A DNA stretch of 64,000 nucleotides from Streptomyces sp. HNM0574 (GTDB lineage: Bacteria; Actinomycetota; Actinomycetes; Streptomycetales; Streptomycetaceae), in the NCBI RefSeq assembly GCF_012726235.1, contig NZ_JAASAH010000011.1, positions 1 to 64,000 of the forward strand, read 5' to 3'. Below are positions 1 to 8,600 of the stretch, piece after piece; within the stretch, counting starts at the first letter, position 1; each line of letters begins with the position of its first letter. The notes below the pieces were generated by a model, which did not search any database, was not told the DNA's origin, and was given only the letters and a program-made list of their open reading frames with translations. The translations under genes were made by a program, and so were the position numbers.

Positions 1-1673
1 GCCGCGGCCCGCGCCTCCCCGAGCGCCCGGTACGCGGCCCGCCGCAGCGCCCGCCGCTCGGCCTCGCCGGGTTCACCGGCCGGGTCCGCCAGCACGTGCG
101 CGACATAGGCGCGGGTGCGGTGCAGGGCCGCGGCCAGCCGCTGGCGGGGCCGGGCGTGCGGGGCCACCAGGAACGGCAGGTGCCCGGCCAGCAGCACGAG
201 GGCGCAGGCGACGGCGGTGTGCGTGAGCCGCGGCCCGGCCGCACCGGTGTCGCCGACGGTGTGCAGCAGCGCCAGCACCAGGACGGTGACGACGCCGGTC
301 TGGAACGCGAAGTGCCGCGTCGCCACCGGGATCAGCGCCCCCGCGACGGCGACCACCGGCACCGGCCAGCCCACGCCGGAAGGCAGGACCCCGTCCGCGA
401 CCGTGCCCAGCCCGGCGAAGACGAGCACTCCGGCGGCCGTCCCCGCGAAGCGGTTGACCACCCGGGAGAACAGCGGGCCCAGGTCCGGTTTCACCAGGAA
501 GGCCGCCGTGACGGGCAGCCAGAACCAGTGCTCCGAGCCCAGCGTCAGCGCGACGGCCGCGCTGGCCGAGACGCAGACGGCCACCCGCAGCCCGTACTCC
601 AGACCGGCCGGGCCGAGCGCGGTCCTGCGGTGACGCAGCGCCGGGTGCCGCGGGGAGGGCACCGCGTGCGGGTCGGCGCCGTCCCCGGCCGGGCGGCTCC
701 GGCCGAAGACGACGGCGGCCTCCAGCAGCGTGCGGTCGAAGTGGCGGCTGGCCGCCGTCCCGGCGACCGGCGCGGGCAGCGGCCCCGGACGCCGCCCCTC
801 GCGTACGGCGCGGGCCAGCCGGCGCGGCCCGTCGGCGACCCGGGACGGGAGCACCCGGCCCTCCCGCAGCAGCGCGACGGAGGCCTCGCACAGCGCCGTC
901 GCCGCCGCGAGCCGCTCGGCGAACAGCAGCTCGGCGGGCCCGGCCCGGCGGACGGGGCGCAGCAGCCGGGTCAGCCGCAGCGCCTCGTCGGCGCGGTCGA
1001 GCGCGCCGGTCAGGCGGCGGCGCGCCGCCTCGGCCCCGGGGCGGCCGACGGCGTCGAGCGCGTCGGCGAGCGCGGTGAACACCTCGGCCAGCGCGGCCCG
1101 TTCACCGGGCAGCGCCCCGCCGGAGGGCCGGGGCGGCCGGAGGACGAGGCGCAGCGCGAGCAGCCAGCAGGCGCCGCCGAGGAAGCACAGCGCCTTGAAC
1201 CAGGCGGCCCCGGGCAGCGGCATCCCGGCCCCGACGGTCGTGGTGACCAGCAGTTGCATGGCCGCCGCCGAGGAGACCGGCGTGGTGGCGCTGACCGCGC
1301 CGGAGAACAGCCCGAGCGCGAACAGCACGGGCACGGCCCACCAGGACGGGAGCCCGGGCGCGTTCAGCAGCGAACCGGCGCAGATACCGGCGGTGCCCGC
1401 GAGCGCGGGCAGCCCGATGTGCACGAGCCCGCGCCGCCGCGTCCCGGGACGGTCGTTGACCCCGGCGAGCATCGCGCCGAGTCCGGCGAGCACGCCGGCG
1501 GCCGGGTGCCCGGTGGCGAGCGCGAGGGCGAGCAGCGGGCCCGCGCCGAGCGCCCCGCGCCCGACGGCGGCCCAGGGCACGGGCGCCCGCTGCCAGCGCA
1601 GCGGATGCAGGAGCCAGGCGGGGGCGGGGCGGGACGTCGGGTCGGGTGCGGTGCGGGCTGACGTGCGGGGCAC
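1..1673 (-). CDS. FUSC-family membrane protein (aromatic acid exporter type), 3' end outside window
   Basis: Reads leftward from a GTG at 1673-1671 with a GGAGGAG ribosome site 4-10 bases upstream, and is still open at base 1 (557 codons seen). The translation has an N-terminal hydrophobic block (LLALALATGHPAAGVLAGLGAML onward), a long soluble helical middle, then a second hydrophobic block containing GSEHWFWLPVTAAFLVKPD, which resembles the repeated core of FUSC proteins. The family exports aromatic acids or related compounds across the inner membrane; the substrate here cannot be read. The C-terminal cytoplasmic part is only partly in the window. No regulator lies beside it; the Asp23-like gene is divergent. 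Confidence 0.8.
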   Translation of the reverse strand, partial: MPRTSARTAPDPTSRPAPAWLLHPLRWQRAPVPWAAVGRGALGAGPLLALALATGHPAAGVLAGLGAMLAGVNDRPGTRRRGLVHIGLPALAGTAGICAGSLLNAPGLPSWWAVPVLFALGLFSGAVSATTPVSSAAAMQLLVTTTVGAGMPLPGAAWFKALCFLGGACWLLALRLVLRPPRPSGGALPGERAALAEVFTALADALDAVGRPGAEAARRRLTGALDRADEALRLTRLLRPVRRAGPAELLFAERLAAATALCEASVALLREGRVLPSRVADGPRRLARAVREGRRPGPLPAPVAGTAASRHFDRTLLEAAVVFGRSRPAGDGADPHAVPSPRHPALRHRRTALGPAGLEYGLRVAVCVSASAAVALTLGSEHWFWLPVTAAFLVKPDLGPLFSRVVNRFAGTAAGVLVFAGLGTVADGVLPSGVGWPVPVVAVAGALIPVATRHFAFQTGVVTVLVLALLHTVGDTGAAGPRLTHTAVACALVLLAGHLPFLVAPHARPRQRLAAALHRTRAYVAHVLADPAGEPGEAERRALRRAAYRALGEARAA

Positions 1674-2011
1674 GGGCCTCCTCCGGGCGGCGCGGTGGCG
1701 GGCCGACGGGCGGCACCGGCCGGCGGCGTCTGCGTACGGCCGACGCTAGACGCCCCGTTTGTCCCGTCGACGGCCCCGGGGTTACGGGCACATTGCGGCC
1801 CGGCGGCCCGGCCCGCGCCCCGTCCCCGTTCACCCGGATGCCGTACCCGCCCCCCGGGCCCGTCGCCGCGCGGGCGGGGCGGGGTCCTGGCTCCGGGAAG
1901 CGACCGGCCGGGTGCGGGCACACGATGGGAGGTGCGTCAGCCGGACGTCAGCCGAGAACCGCTGCCGAAAGCCGCTGCGAGAACGTCAGCTCCCTCCGGA
2001 GGTAGAGCACC
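1674..2011. other. Divergent intergenic region (FUSC / Asp23-like)
   Basis: About 340 bases with no convincing gene. It holds the two ribosome sites and three copies of CGTCAGC (1935-1941, 1946-1952, 1984-1990); the first two belong to a 9-base direct repeat CGTCAGCCG with 11-base spacing. I could not identify a -35/-10 pair with confidence. Confidence 0.5.
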
Positions 2012-2440
2012 ATGGCCGACAGCAACACGACCGCGGGCGAGCGCGGTACGACGACCATCTCCGACACCGTGGTCGCCAAGACCGCCGGTATCGCGGCCCG
2101 CGAGGTGAAGGGCGTGCACGCGCTGGGCGGCACGGCCTCCCAGATGATGGGCGCGGTCCGCCGACGGGTCGGCGGCGGCACGGACGTGACCCAGGGCGTC
2201 TCCGTCGAGGTGGGCCAGACCCAGGCCGCGGTCGATCTGAGCATCAAGGTCGACTACGGCGAGGCCATCCACAAGGTCGCCCAGAGCGTGCGGGACAACA
2301 TCATCCGCACCGTGGAGCGGACCACCGGCCTGGAGGTCGTCGAGGTCAACATCCAGGTCACCGACGTCTACCTGGAGGGCTCGGACGACGAGGAGGAAGA
2401 GGAGAGCGGCGCCAAGCAGAGCGGCCGCTCGCTGGCGTAG
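2012..2440 (+). CDS. Asp23/Gls24 family envelope stress protein
   Basis: 142 residues from an ATG preceded by CGGAGG. Residues about 13-120 carry the Asp23/Gls24 fold pattern: IAAREVKGVHALGG, then a Val-rich QAAVDLSIKVDYGEAIHKVAQSV stretch and RTVERTTGLEVVEVNIQVTDV. The C-terminus is very acidic (DDEEEEES). In Firmicutes Asp23 is a membrane-associated alkaline-shock protein; in actinobacteria the family is widespread and its role is poorly defined. No membrane segment is visible in this copy. A strong hairpin follows at 2463-2498, so it is probably a single transcription unit. Confidence 0.85.
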   Translation: MADSNTTAGERGTTTISDTVVAKTAGIAAREVKGVHALGGTASQMMGAVRRRVGGGTDVTQGVSVEVGQTQAAVDLSIKVDYGEAIHKVAQSVRDNIIRTVERTTGLEVVEVNIQVTDVYLEGSDDEEEEESGAKQSGRSLA

Positions 2441-2462
2441 CCAGGACCCCGGTCCGCCCTCC

Positions 2463-2498
2463 GGCACCGGCTGCCGCACCCCCGCGGCGGCCGGTGCC
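2463..2498 (+). terminator. Hairpin after the Asp23-like gene
   Basis: A 15-base stem (GGCACCGGCTGCCGC against GCGGCGGCCGGTGCC, one G-U wobble) around a 6-base C-rich loop, 22 bases after the stop codon. There is no U-tract, as is usual in Streptomyces. Confidence 0.6.
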
Positions 2499-2599
2499 AC
2501 GTCCGGCGTACTGCACCCATGTGGCAGTTTCCCGCCATACGTACTTTCTGTGAAGCTGAGAGAGCTCATGGTGACCGTCCCCTACATCAGGAGTACCCC

Positions 2600-2794
2600 G
2601 TGATCCTCTCCGTCTCCGGCGTCGTCCTGCTCGGCGTGATCGTCTTCCTCTTCTTCCGCAAGGACGGGCTCAAGCCCTCGCACGCGATCATCTGCGCGCT
2701 GTTCGGCTTCTACCTCGCGGGCACCGCCATCGCGCCCAGCATCAAGGCGGGCGGGGAGAGCCTCGCCAGCCTGCTCGGCGGCCTCAAGTTCTGA
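2600..2794 (+). CDS. Small membrane protein, 64 aa
   Basis: GTG start at 2600 chosen because CAGGAG lies 8-12 bases upstream; an upstream in-frame ATG at 2519 would add 27 residues without a ribosome site. The protein begins with a transmembrane helix (VILSVSGVVLLGVIVFLFF), then a basic RKDGLKPSHA turn, a second hydrophobic stretch (AIICALFGFYLAGTAIA), and a soluble end. It lies 37 bases upstream of the FtsK-like ATPase gene on the same strand and may work with it. I recognise it only as a conserved hypothetical protein; function unknown. Confidence 0.75.
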   Translation: MILSVSGVVLLGVIVFLFFRKDGLKPSHAIICALFGFYLAGTAIAPSIKAGGESLASLLGGLKF

Positions 2795-2831
2795 CCCCCG
2801 CACAGCGGTTCCGCTTTCCGAGGAGGACCTG

Positions 2832-4535
2832 GTGACACGTTGGGCGCTGCCCCGCCCGCGCAACGGCGCTTCGCACGCGCTCGCCCGCGGACGGGACGCC
2901 GTACGGACCGGTGCCGACGGCGCGCTGGACGTCCTGCACCCGCTGATCGCCCTGGGCCGCGGCCTGGGGCGCTTGCTGTTGGCGGCGAGGCGCTGGTGGT
3001 CACGTACCCCGCAGGAGCGGCGCGGTCCCGTGCTGTTCCTCGCCGCGACGGCCGTGATCGTGGTGTGCCTGATGCCGTACGGGCCGACGATGGCGGTGCT
3101 CGGCGTGGTCGCGGCCGCCGCCTGGCACGGGCGCGGCACCCGCGAGCGGCCGGAGGACGAGGGCCCCGGCGAGGACGAACTGGCCCGGCTCCAGGGCGTG
3201 TACGAGGCGCTGGTGCCGTACTTCGCCGTGCCCGAGGACCCGCATCCGCACCCGCTGTACGCGCCGGGCGGCGACTGGGAGCGGGCGGTCGAGGAGTTCG
3301 CGTTCACGGACACGGGCCGGGTGGAGCGGCTGCTGCTGCGCTACCCGGCGCACTTCCGCGACGGCGAGGCCGACGAACGGCAGCGCGTGGAGCGGCTGCT
3401 CCGCGCGAAGTGCGGCCGGGAGCGCGAGTACCGCTTCCGCTGGGACGAGGAGCGGAACCGGCTGGAGATGGCCGTCCCCGAGCCGCTCCCCGCCGGTCTG
3501 GCCGCGCAGCGCTTCGTGACCGGTCCCGGCGAGATCGTGCTGGGCTTCACCGACGCGGACGCCGTCCGCCGCACCCTGCCCGTGCTGGACGAGGACGGCA
3601 CCCGTGACGTGCCGCCGGTGGTCTGGCGCACCGGCACCCGCTCGACGGAACCGCACCTGCTGGCCGTGGGCGCCCCGGGCGCGGGGACGAGTTCCCTGCT
3701 CCGCTCGGTGGTGCTGCAGGCGCTGCGGCACGGGGACGTGGTGATCGTGGACGGCGGCGGCGCCGGTGAGTTCGCCTGCCTGGCCGGGCGCGGCGGGGTT
3801 TTGTCGGTGGAGTCCTCGCTGGCGGGCGCGGTGTCGGCGCTGGAGTGGGCGGTGCACGAGACCGAGCGGCGGCTGCTGACGGCGAGCCGGGCCCGGCAGG
3901 ACGGCAGGCCGGTGCCGGACGACGCGCGGCGCCCGCTGTGGCTGGTGATCGACCGGCCGTCCGTGCTCAGCCACCTCGCGGAGGCGGAGGGGCGGCGGGA
4001 CCCGCAGAGCCTGCTCCAGGTCCCGATGCGGCACGGGCGCGCGGCGAACGTGACGGTGGCGGTGGCCGAACAGTCCGACGGGCTGGACGGGCTGGGCCAG
4101 GCCGTCCGCGCGTACACCCGGGCGCGGGTGGTGCTCGGCCGGGTCCCGCGGGAGGAGGCCCGGGCCGTGCTCGGCGAGGCTCCCGGTTCGGCGCTCCCGG
4201 CCGACGCGCCTCCCGGCCGCGGCTTCGCCCGGCTCGGCCCCGGCGAGGTGCTCCGCCTCCAGGTCCCGGCGACCCCGGACCCGTACGACGAGACCGCCGG
4301 CGAGGCCGCCCGGGAGGCGGTCCTGGACCTGCTCCCGGACCGCTCCTCCCCCGAAGTCCCCGCGTCCGCCGAGGACTTGGCCACGGAGCAGGACCCGTAC
4401 GAGGAGCACGCGCACGACCGTCCCGGCCCCCGCGAGGAGCCGGACGCGTACCAGGAGGAGGAGCCGGAGTCCGGGGCGTACGAGGAGGCGGCGCGGGCCG
4501 GGCACCGGATCTCGGCGCAGGCCCGGGTGACGTAG
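2832..4535 (+). CDS. Membrane-anchored FtsK/SpoIIIE-like ATP-binding protein
   Basis: 567 residues from GTG at 2832 with GAGGAGG just upstream. Residues about 65-97 form a hydrophobic hairpin (VLFLAATAVIVVCLMPYG and VLGVVAAAAW). After a helical linker the ATPase core starts near residue 260, with a P-loop GAPGAGTSS at about 280 and a Walker-B-like VVIVDGGG at about 305. The P-loop has GT where GK is normal, so ATP hydrolysis may be weak or lost. The last 90 residues are acidic and probably disordered (DPYEEH, EEEPES). It resembles streptomycete ATP/GTP-binding proteins with a distant FtsK/Tra-type fold. No plasmid or integrative-element genes surround it, so a chromosomal housekeeping or envelope role is more likely than conjugation. 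Confidence 0.7.
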   Translation: MTRWALPRPRNGASHALARGRDAVRTGADGALDVLHPLIALGRGLGRLLLAARRWWSRTPQERRGPVLFLAATAVIVVCLMPYGPTMAVLGVVAAAAWHGRGTRERPEDEGPGEDELARLQGVYEALVPYFAVPEDPHPHPLYAPGGDWERAVEEFAFTDTGRVERLLLRYPAHFRDGEADERQRVERLLRAKCGREREYRFRWDEERNRLEMAVPEPLPAGLAAQRFVTGPGEIVLGFTDADAVRRTLPVLDEDGTRDVPPVVWRTGTRSTEPHLLAVGAPGAGTSSLLRSVVLQALRHGDVVIVDGGGAGEFACLAGRGGVLSVESSLAGAVSALEWAVHETERRLLTASRARQDGRPVPDDARRPLWLVIDRPSVLSHLAEAEGRRDPQSLLQVPMRHGRAANVTVAVAEQSDGLDGLGQAVRAYTRARVVLGRVPREEARAVLGEAPGSALPADAPPGRGFARLGPGEVLRLQVPATPDPYDETAGEAAREAVLDLLPDRSSPEVPASAEDLATEQDPYEEHAHDRPGPREEPDAYQEEEPESGAYEEAARAGHRISAQARVT

Positions 4536-4542
4536 CGGCGCG

Positions 4543-6060
4543 TCAGGCGACGTAGGAGCGCGGGACGTCGGCGCCGGAGACCGCGCCGGTGCGGACGAGG
4601 TCGGCGGCGGCGGCCAGGCGGGCGGCGGCCTCGCGGGCGAGCGGTTCGCCGATGGTGAAGGGCAGCCGGACGTACCCCTCGAAGGCGCCGTCGATGCCGA
4701 AGCGCGGGCCGGACGGCACCCGCACCCCGAGCCGCTCCCCCGCCTCCGCGATGCGCGAGCCGGAGAGCCCGCCGGTGCGGGCCCAGAGGGTGAGCCCGCC
4801 GCGGGGCACGGTGAACTCCCAGTCGGGCAGCAGCTCGCGGACGGCGGCGACGAGCGCGTCCCGGTTGCCGCGCGCCCGGTCGCGGAGCTGGCCGACGGCG
4901 GGCTCCCAGCCGTCCCCCGTCATCAGGTGCGCGACGGCGAGCTGTTCGAGGACGGGGCTGCCGAGGTCGGCGTACGCGCGGGCGGCGACGAGGCTGCGGA
5001 CGATGTCCGGCGCGGCCCGCACCCAGCCGATCCGCAGCCCGGCCCAGACCGACTTGCTGACGGTGCCGACGGTGATGACGCTGGACCCGCCCGGGTCGAA
5101 GGTGGCCAGTGGGCACGGGAGCCGGCCGCCGGGCCCCTCGTCGAAGGCGAGGTCGGCCATCGACTCGTCGGCGACGAGGACGGTGCCGGCCGCGCGGGCC
5201 GCGGCGACCAGATCGCGGCGCTGCTCGTCCGTGGCGAGCGAGCCGGTGGGGTTGTGGAAGTCGGGGACGACGTAGGCCATGCGCGGGGCGCTGTCCCGCA
5301 GCACCCGGCGCCACACCGGCAGGTCCCAGCCCGCGAGCTCGTCGGCGAGCGGGACGGGGACGAGGCGGGCGCCCGAATCCCGCAGCAGCTGGAGGACGTT
5401 GGCGTAGCTGGGGTGGTCGACGGCGACGCGTTCGCCGCGGGGGGCGATGAGCCGGGACAGCGCGGCGACGCCGCCCATCGCGCCGGTGGTGACCATGATC
5501 TGCTCGGGCATCGTCGGCACCCCGCGCGCCGTGTAGCGCTCGGCGAGCGCCTCGCGCAGCGAGGGGATGCCCGCCGGGTAGTCGCCGTGGGTGTGCGCGT
5601 ACGGCGCGAGTTCGCCGAGCGCGGCCCGGAAGGCGGCGCTGAGGTGCGGTTCGGGCGCGGGCAGCGCGGCGCAGCCGAGGTCGATCATCGACCCGGCGGC
5701 CTCGGGCGGCAGCGGTTCGAGCCCGCGGGTGGGCACCGGGGCTCCGGCCGGGACGGCCGTCCAGCTGCCGGAGCCGCGCCGGGACTCCAGGAAGCCGTCG
5801 GCGCGGAGCGCCTCGAAGGCGGCGGCGACGGTGGTGCGGCTGACGCCGAGCGCGGCGGCGAGCTCGCGTTCGGCGGGGAGGCGGGTGGCGACGGGGACGC
5901 GGCCCTCGTGGATGAGCAGCCGGACGCCGTCCGCGAGCGAGCGGTAGGCGGGGACGCGGCGTCCGGGCTCGTCCTGCGCGGTGCGCTGGGAGGCGAGGAG
6001 CCGGGCGAGCTGCGGCGCGCCGACCGCCGAGGTCCACCGCGTCGTGGCGGGCGTCGTCAT
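4543..6060 (-). CDS. MocR-type regulator (GntR DNA-binding domain plus PLP aminotransferase domain)
   Basis: 505 residues if started at the ATG at 6060 (AAAGGTGG lies a few bases upstream); a GTG three codons earlier is also possible. Residues about 30-100 form a GntR winged helix (RLLIHEGRVPVATRLPAERELAAALGVSRTTVAAAFEALRADGFL). The rest is a fold-type I aminotransferase with Lys336 in TVSKSVWAGLRIGW as the likely PLP Schiff-base lysine, and an upstream DFHNPTGS signature. Proteins of this class are transcription factors that sense PLP or an amino compound. It is divergent from the GDPD gene, and convergent with the FtsK-like gene with 7 bases between the stops. The target is unknown. Confidence 0.88.
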   Translation of the reverse strand: MTTPATTRWTSAVGAPQLARLLASQRTAQDEPGRRVPAYRSLADGVRLLIHEGRVPVATRLPAERELAAALGVSRTTVAAAFEALRADGFLESRRGSGSWTAVPAGAPVPTRGLEPLPPEAAGSMIDLGCAALPAPEPHLSAAFRAALGELAPYAHTHGDYPAGIPSLREALAERYTARGVPTMPEQIMVTTGAMGGVAALSRLIAPRGERVAVDHPSYANVLQLLRDSGARLVPVPLADELAGWDLPVWRRVLRDSAPRMAYVVPDFHNPTGSLATDEQRRDLVAAARAAGTVLVADESMADLAFDEGPGGRLPCPLATFDPGGSSVITVGTVSKSVWAGLRIGWVRAAPDIVRSLVAARAYADLGSPVLEQLAVAHLMTGDGWEPAVGQLRDRARGNRDALVAAVRELLPDWEFTVPRGGLTLWARTGGLSGSRIAEAGERLGVRVPSGPRFGIDGAFEGYVRLPFTIGEPLAREAAARLAAAADLVRTGAVSGADVPRSYVA

Positions 6061-6076
6061 GCGGTCCACCTTTCGG

Positions 6077-6158
6077 GATTGGCCGTCGACGCGACGGGGC
6101 GCGGCGCGAATCGGCCTGGCTGCTTCGGGTCCAGCGTGTCACGGGCCGTGCGATTGGC
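6077..6158. promoter_or_regulatory. Repeated GATTGGC elements upstream of the MocR gene
   Basis: GATTGGC occurs at 6077-6083 and 6152-6158, with a variant AATCGGC at 6109-6115 between them, all on the plus strand in the divergent promoter region. MocR regulators often bind spaced direct repeats; the assignment is an inference. Confidence 0.25.
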
Positions 6159-6222
6159 GCCAGAAACGGCCGGGCCTCCCCCGGGCGTCGGCCGGGTGCC
6201 GGGCGCGGGCGATACTGCGGCG

Positions 6223-7026
6223 GTGAGACGAGTGACCCGGCCGGCGGCGCCCGGCGTACCCGAAGGCTCCCGGCATCCGTACCTGGCGGGGCCGGCCCCG
6301 CTGGCCTTCGCCCACCGGGGCGGCACGGCCGGCGGACTGGAGAACACCCGCGCGGCCTTCGCCTCGGCGGTCGCCCTGGGCTACCGGTACCTGGAGACGG
6401 ACGTGCACGTCACGGCCGACGGCCGGCTCGTCGCGTTCCACGACACGACGCTGGACCGGGTCACCGACGGCACCGGGCGGATCGCCGCGCTGCCGTGGTC
6501 CGAGGTGCGGCAGGCGCGGGTCGCGGGCCGTGAACCGGTGCCGCTGATGCGGGAGTTGCTGGCCGAGTTCCCCGGGGCCCGCTGGAACATCGACGTCAAG
6601 ACCGAGGCCGCGCTCGCGCCGCTGCTGGAGCTGCTGGCGGAGCAGGACGCCTGGCACCGGGTGTGCGTGGGCTCCTTCGACGAGCGCCGCGTCGTCCGGG
6701 CCCAGCGGCTGGCGGGCCCGCGCCTGGCGACCTCGTTCGGCACCCGCGGCGTGCTGGGCCTGCGGCTGCGCTCCTGGCGGCTGCCGACGGCGGTACGGGC
6801 CGACGCGGTCTGCGTCCAGGTCCCCGAACGGCATGCGGGGGTGCGGGTGGTGGACCGCGCGTTCGTACGGACCGCGCACGCCCGCGGGCTCCAGGTGCAC
6901 GTGTGGACGGTCAACGACCGCGAGCGGATGCGGGCGCTTCTGGACCTCGGGGTGGATGGCATCATGACCGATCACACAAGAACACTGCGTGCGGTGCTGA
7001 CCGAGCGGGGGGCCTGGCCCGGCTGA
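6223..7026 (+). CDS. Glycerophosphodiester phosphodiesterase
   Basis: 267 residues from a GTG at 6223 (another GTG at 6232 is possible; neither has a strong ribosome site). It is a compact GDPD TIM barrel: HRGG at residues 31-34 with the general-acid His31, ETDVHV near 58 for the metal site, and VAFHDTTLDRVTDGTG with the second catalytic His. The C-terminus has VHVWTVNDRERMRALLDLGVDGIMTD, the classic GDPD ending. There is no signal peptide, so it acts in the cytoplasm, hydrolysing glycerophosphodiesters to glycerol-3-phosphate and an alcohol. The MFS gene starts about 50 bases downstream on the same strand. Confidence 0.92.
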   Translation: MRRVTRPAAPGVPEGSRHPYLAGPAPLAFAHRGGTAGGLENTRAAFASAVALGYRYLETDVHVTADGRLVAFHDTTLDRVTDGTGRIAALPWSEVRQARVAGREPVPLMRELLAEFPGARWNIDVKTEAALAPLLELLAEQDAWHRVCVGSFDERRVVRAQRLAGPRLATSFGTRGVLGLRLRSWRLPTAVRADAVCVQVPERHAGVRVVDRAFVRTAHARGLQVHVWTVNDRERMRALLDLGVDGIMTDHTRTLRAVLTERGAWPG

Positions 7027-7075
7027 CCGCTGCCGCGAGGGTGTGCGTGACAGGCGGCGGAGCGAGGGGGCAGGG

Positions 7076-8422
7076 GTGACGGCGGTCGCGACCGAGGCGG
7101 GGGACGGCACACAGGAGCGGCGCAGGGAACAGCGCGGCTGGTACTTCTACGACTGGGCGGTCTCGGTCTTCTCGACCAGCGTCCTCACGGTGTTCCTCGG
7201 CCCGTACCTGACGGAGGTCGCGAAGGCGGCCGCCGACGCCGACGGCTTCGTCCACCCGCTGGGCCTCCCGGTCCGCGCCGGCTCCTTCTTCGCGTACGCG
7301 GTGTCGGCCTCGGTGCTGCTCTCGGTGCTGGTGATGCCGCTGGCCGCGGCCGTCGCCGACCGCACGGGCCGGAAGAAACCGCTGCTGGGCGCCTCGGCGT
7401 ACGTGGGCGCTGCCGCGACCTGCGGGATGTTCTTCCTCGGCGGGGACCGCTATCTGCTGGGCGGCGCGCTGCTGATCGTCGCGAACGTCGCCCTCGCCGT
7501 GTCGATGGTGCTCTACAACGCCTTCCTGCCGCAGATAGCCGAGCCCGGGGAACGGGACGCCGTCTCGGCCCGCGGCTGGGCGTACGGCTACGCGGCCGGT
7601 GCGCTGGTGCTGCTGGTGAACCTGGCGCTGTTCCTCGGGCACGAGACGCTCGGCGTGACGGAGTCGGCCGCGGTCCGGATCTGTCTCGCCTCGGCGGGCG
7701 TGTGGTGGGCGGTGTTCGCACTTGTCCCGCTGCTCCGCCTCCGGGACCGCCCGGCCGCGGCACACGTCCCCGGCGGTTCCCGCGGCGGCTGGCGCCAGCT
7801 CGCCGGGACCTTGCGCGACCTGCGGCGCTACCCGCTGACGCTGCTGTTCCTGGTCGCGTACCTGCTCTACAACGACGGCATCCAGACCGTCATCACCCAG
7901 GCGTCCGTCTTCGGCTCCGAGGAGCTGGGCCTCGGGCAGACCACGCTGATCGCGGCGGTCCTGCTCGTCCAGATCCTGGCCGTCGCGGGCGCCCTGCTCA
8001 TGGGCAGGCTGGCCGCACGGTACGGGGCGAAGCGGACGATCCTCGGCTCGCTCGTCGCCTGGACGCTCACCGTGGCCGCCGGGTACGCGCTGCCCGCCGG
8101 GGTCCCGGCCTGGTTCTTCGGGCTGGCCTGCGGGATCGGGCTGGTGCTCGGCGGGAGTCAGGCGCTGTCCCGCTCGCTGTTCTCCCAGCTCGTCCCGGCC
8201 GGCCGGGAGGCCGAGTACTTCGCGCTGTACGAGATCAGCGACCGGGGCACCAGCTGGCTCGGCCCGCTGCTGTTCGGCCTCGCGTACCAGCTGACCGGCA
8301 GCTACCGGGTGGCGATCCTCTCCCTGGTGCTGTTCTTCGCGCTGGGGTTCCTGCTGCTGTGGCTGGTGCCGGTGCGTAAGGCCGCGGCCGCGGTGGGCAA
8401 CACGGATCCGGGCCGGATTTAG
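7076..8422 (+). CDS. MFS transporter of the UMF1 / Atg22-like family
   Basis: 448 residues using GTG at 7076, which follows a GAGGGGGCAGGGG purine run; an in-frame GTG at 7043 would add 11 residues. The start RGWYFYDWAVSVF matches the W-x-F-Y-D-W-A signature of the vacuole-effluxer (Atg22/UMF1) branch of the major facilitator superfamily. About 12 hydrophobic helices follow, with the loop DRTGRKKPLLG after the second helices and RYGAKRTILG in the second half. Family members are often linked to amino-acid or small-metabolite efflux; the substrate is not readable. Probably co-transcribed with the GDPD gene. Confidence 0.85.
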   Translation: MTAVATEAGDGTQERRREQRGWYFYDWAVSVFSTSVLTVFLGPYLTEVAKAAADADGFVHPLGLPVRAGSFFAYAVSASVLLSVLVMPLAAAVADRTGRKKPLLGASAYVGAAATCGMFFLGGDRYLLGGALLIVANVALAVSMVLYNAFLPQIAEPGERDAVSARGWAYGYAAGALVLLVNLALFLGHETLGVTESAAVRICLASAGVWWAVFALVPLLRLRDRPAAAHVPGGSRGGWRQLAGTLRDLRRYPLTLLFLVAYLLYNDGIQTVITQASVFGSEELGLGQTTLIAAVLLVQILAVAGALLMGRLAARYGAKRTILGSLVAWTLTVAAGYALPAGVPAWFFGLACGIGLVLGGSQALSRSLFSQLVPAGREAEYFALYEISDRGTSWLGPLLFGLAYQLTGSYRVAILSLVLFFALGFLLLWLVPVRKAAAAVGNTDPGRI

Positions 8423-8506
8423 ACGGTGGCAGGCGAGCCCGGTAGTGTACGCCCTTGGCTCACCGGATGGACCGTTACTGCACGCTCAGGGCTTGTGAAC
8501 CCCGGG

Positions 8507-8530
8507 TGACATCCCCTGTCAGATGTGACA
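8507..8530. promoter_or_regulatory. Interleaved TGACA/TGTCA inverted repeats upstream of rbpA
   Basis: TGACA 8507-8511, TGTCA 8517-8521 and TGACA 8526-8530 form two overlapping palindromes with 5- and 4-base spacers. This looks like a regulator-binding site upstream of the sigma-R promoter; the binding protein is unknown. Confidence 0.35.
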
Positions 8531-8600
8531 ATCCGGACACCGGTGGGTATCGCATATTCGAGGAAGCGGCGGCACGACGGGCGACGCATGTCCCAGCACG

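Noticed and set aside
2012..4535. Integrative conjugative element (Tra/FtsK-like gene next to a small membrane protein)
   Set aside because: No integrase, att site, replication or Spd-type genes, and the flanks are ordinary chromosomal genes.
3341..6142. Very long (over 900-codon) minus-strand frames antisense to the FtsK-like gene and beyond, and similar ones elsewhere
   Set aside because: Stop-poor shadow frames caused by high G+C; Arg/Pro/Ala-rich translations with no domain, while the opposite or alternative frame encodes a clear protein.
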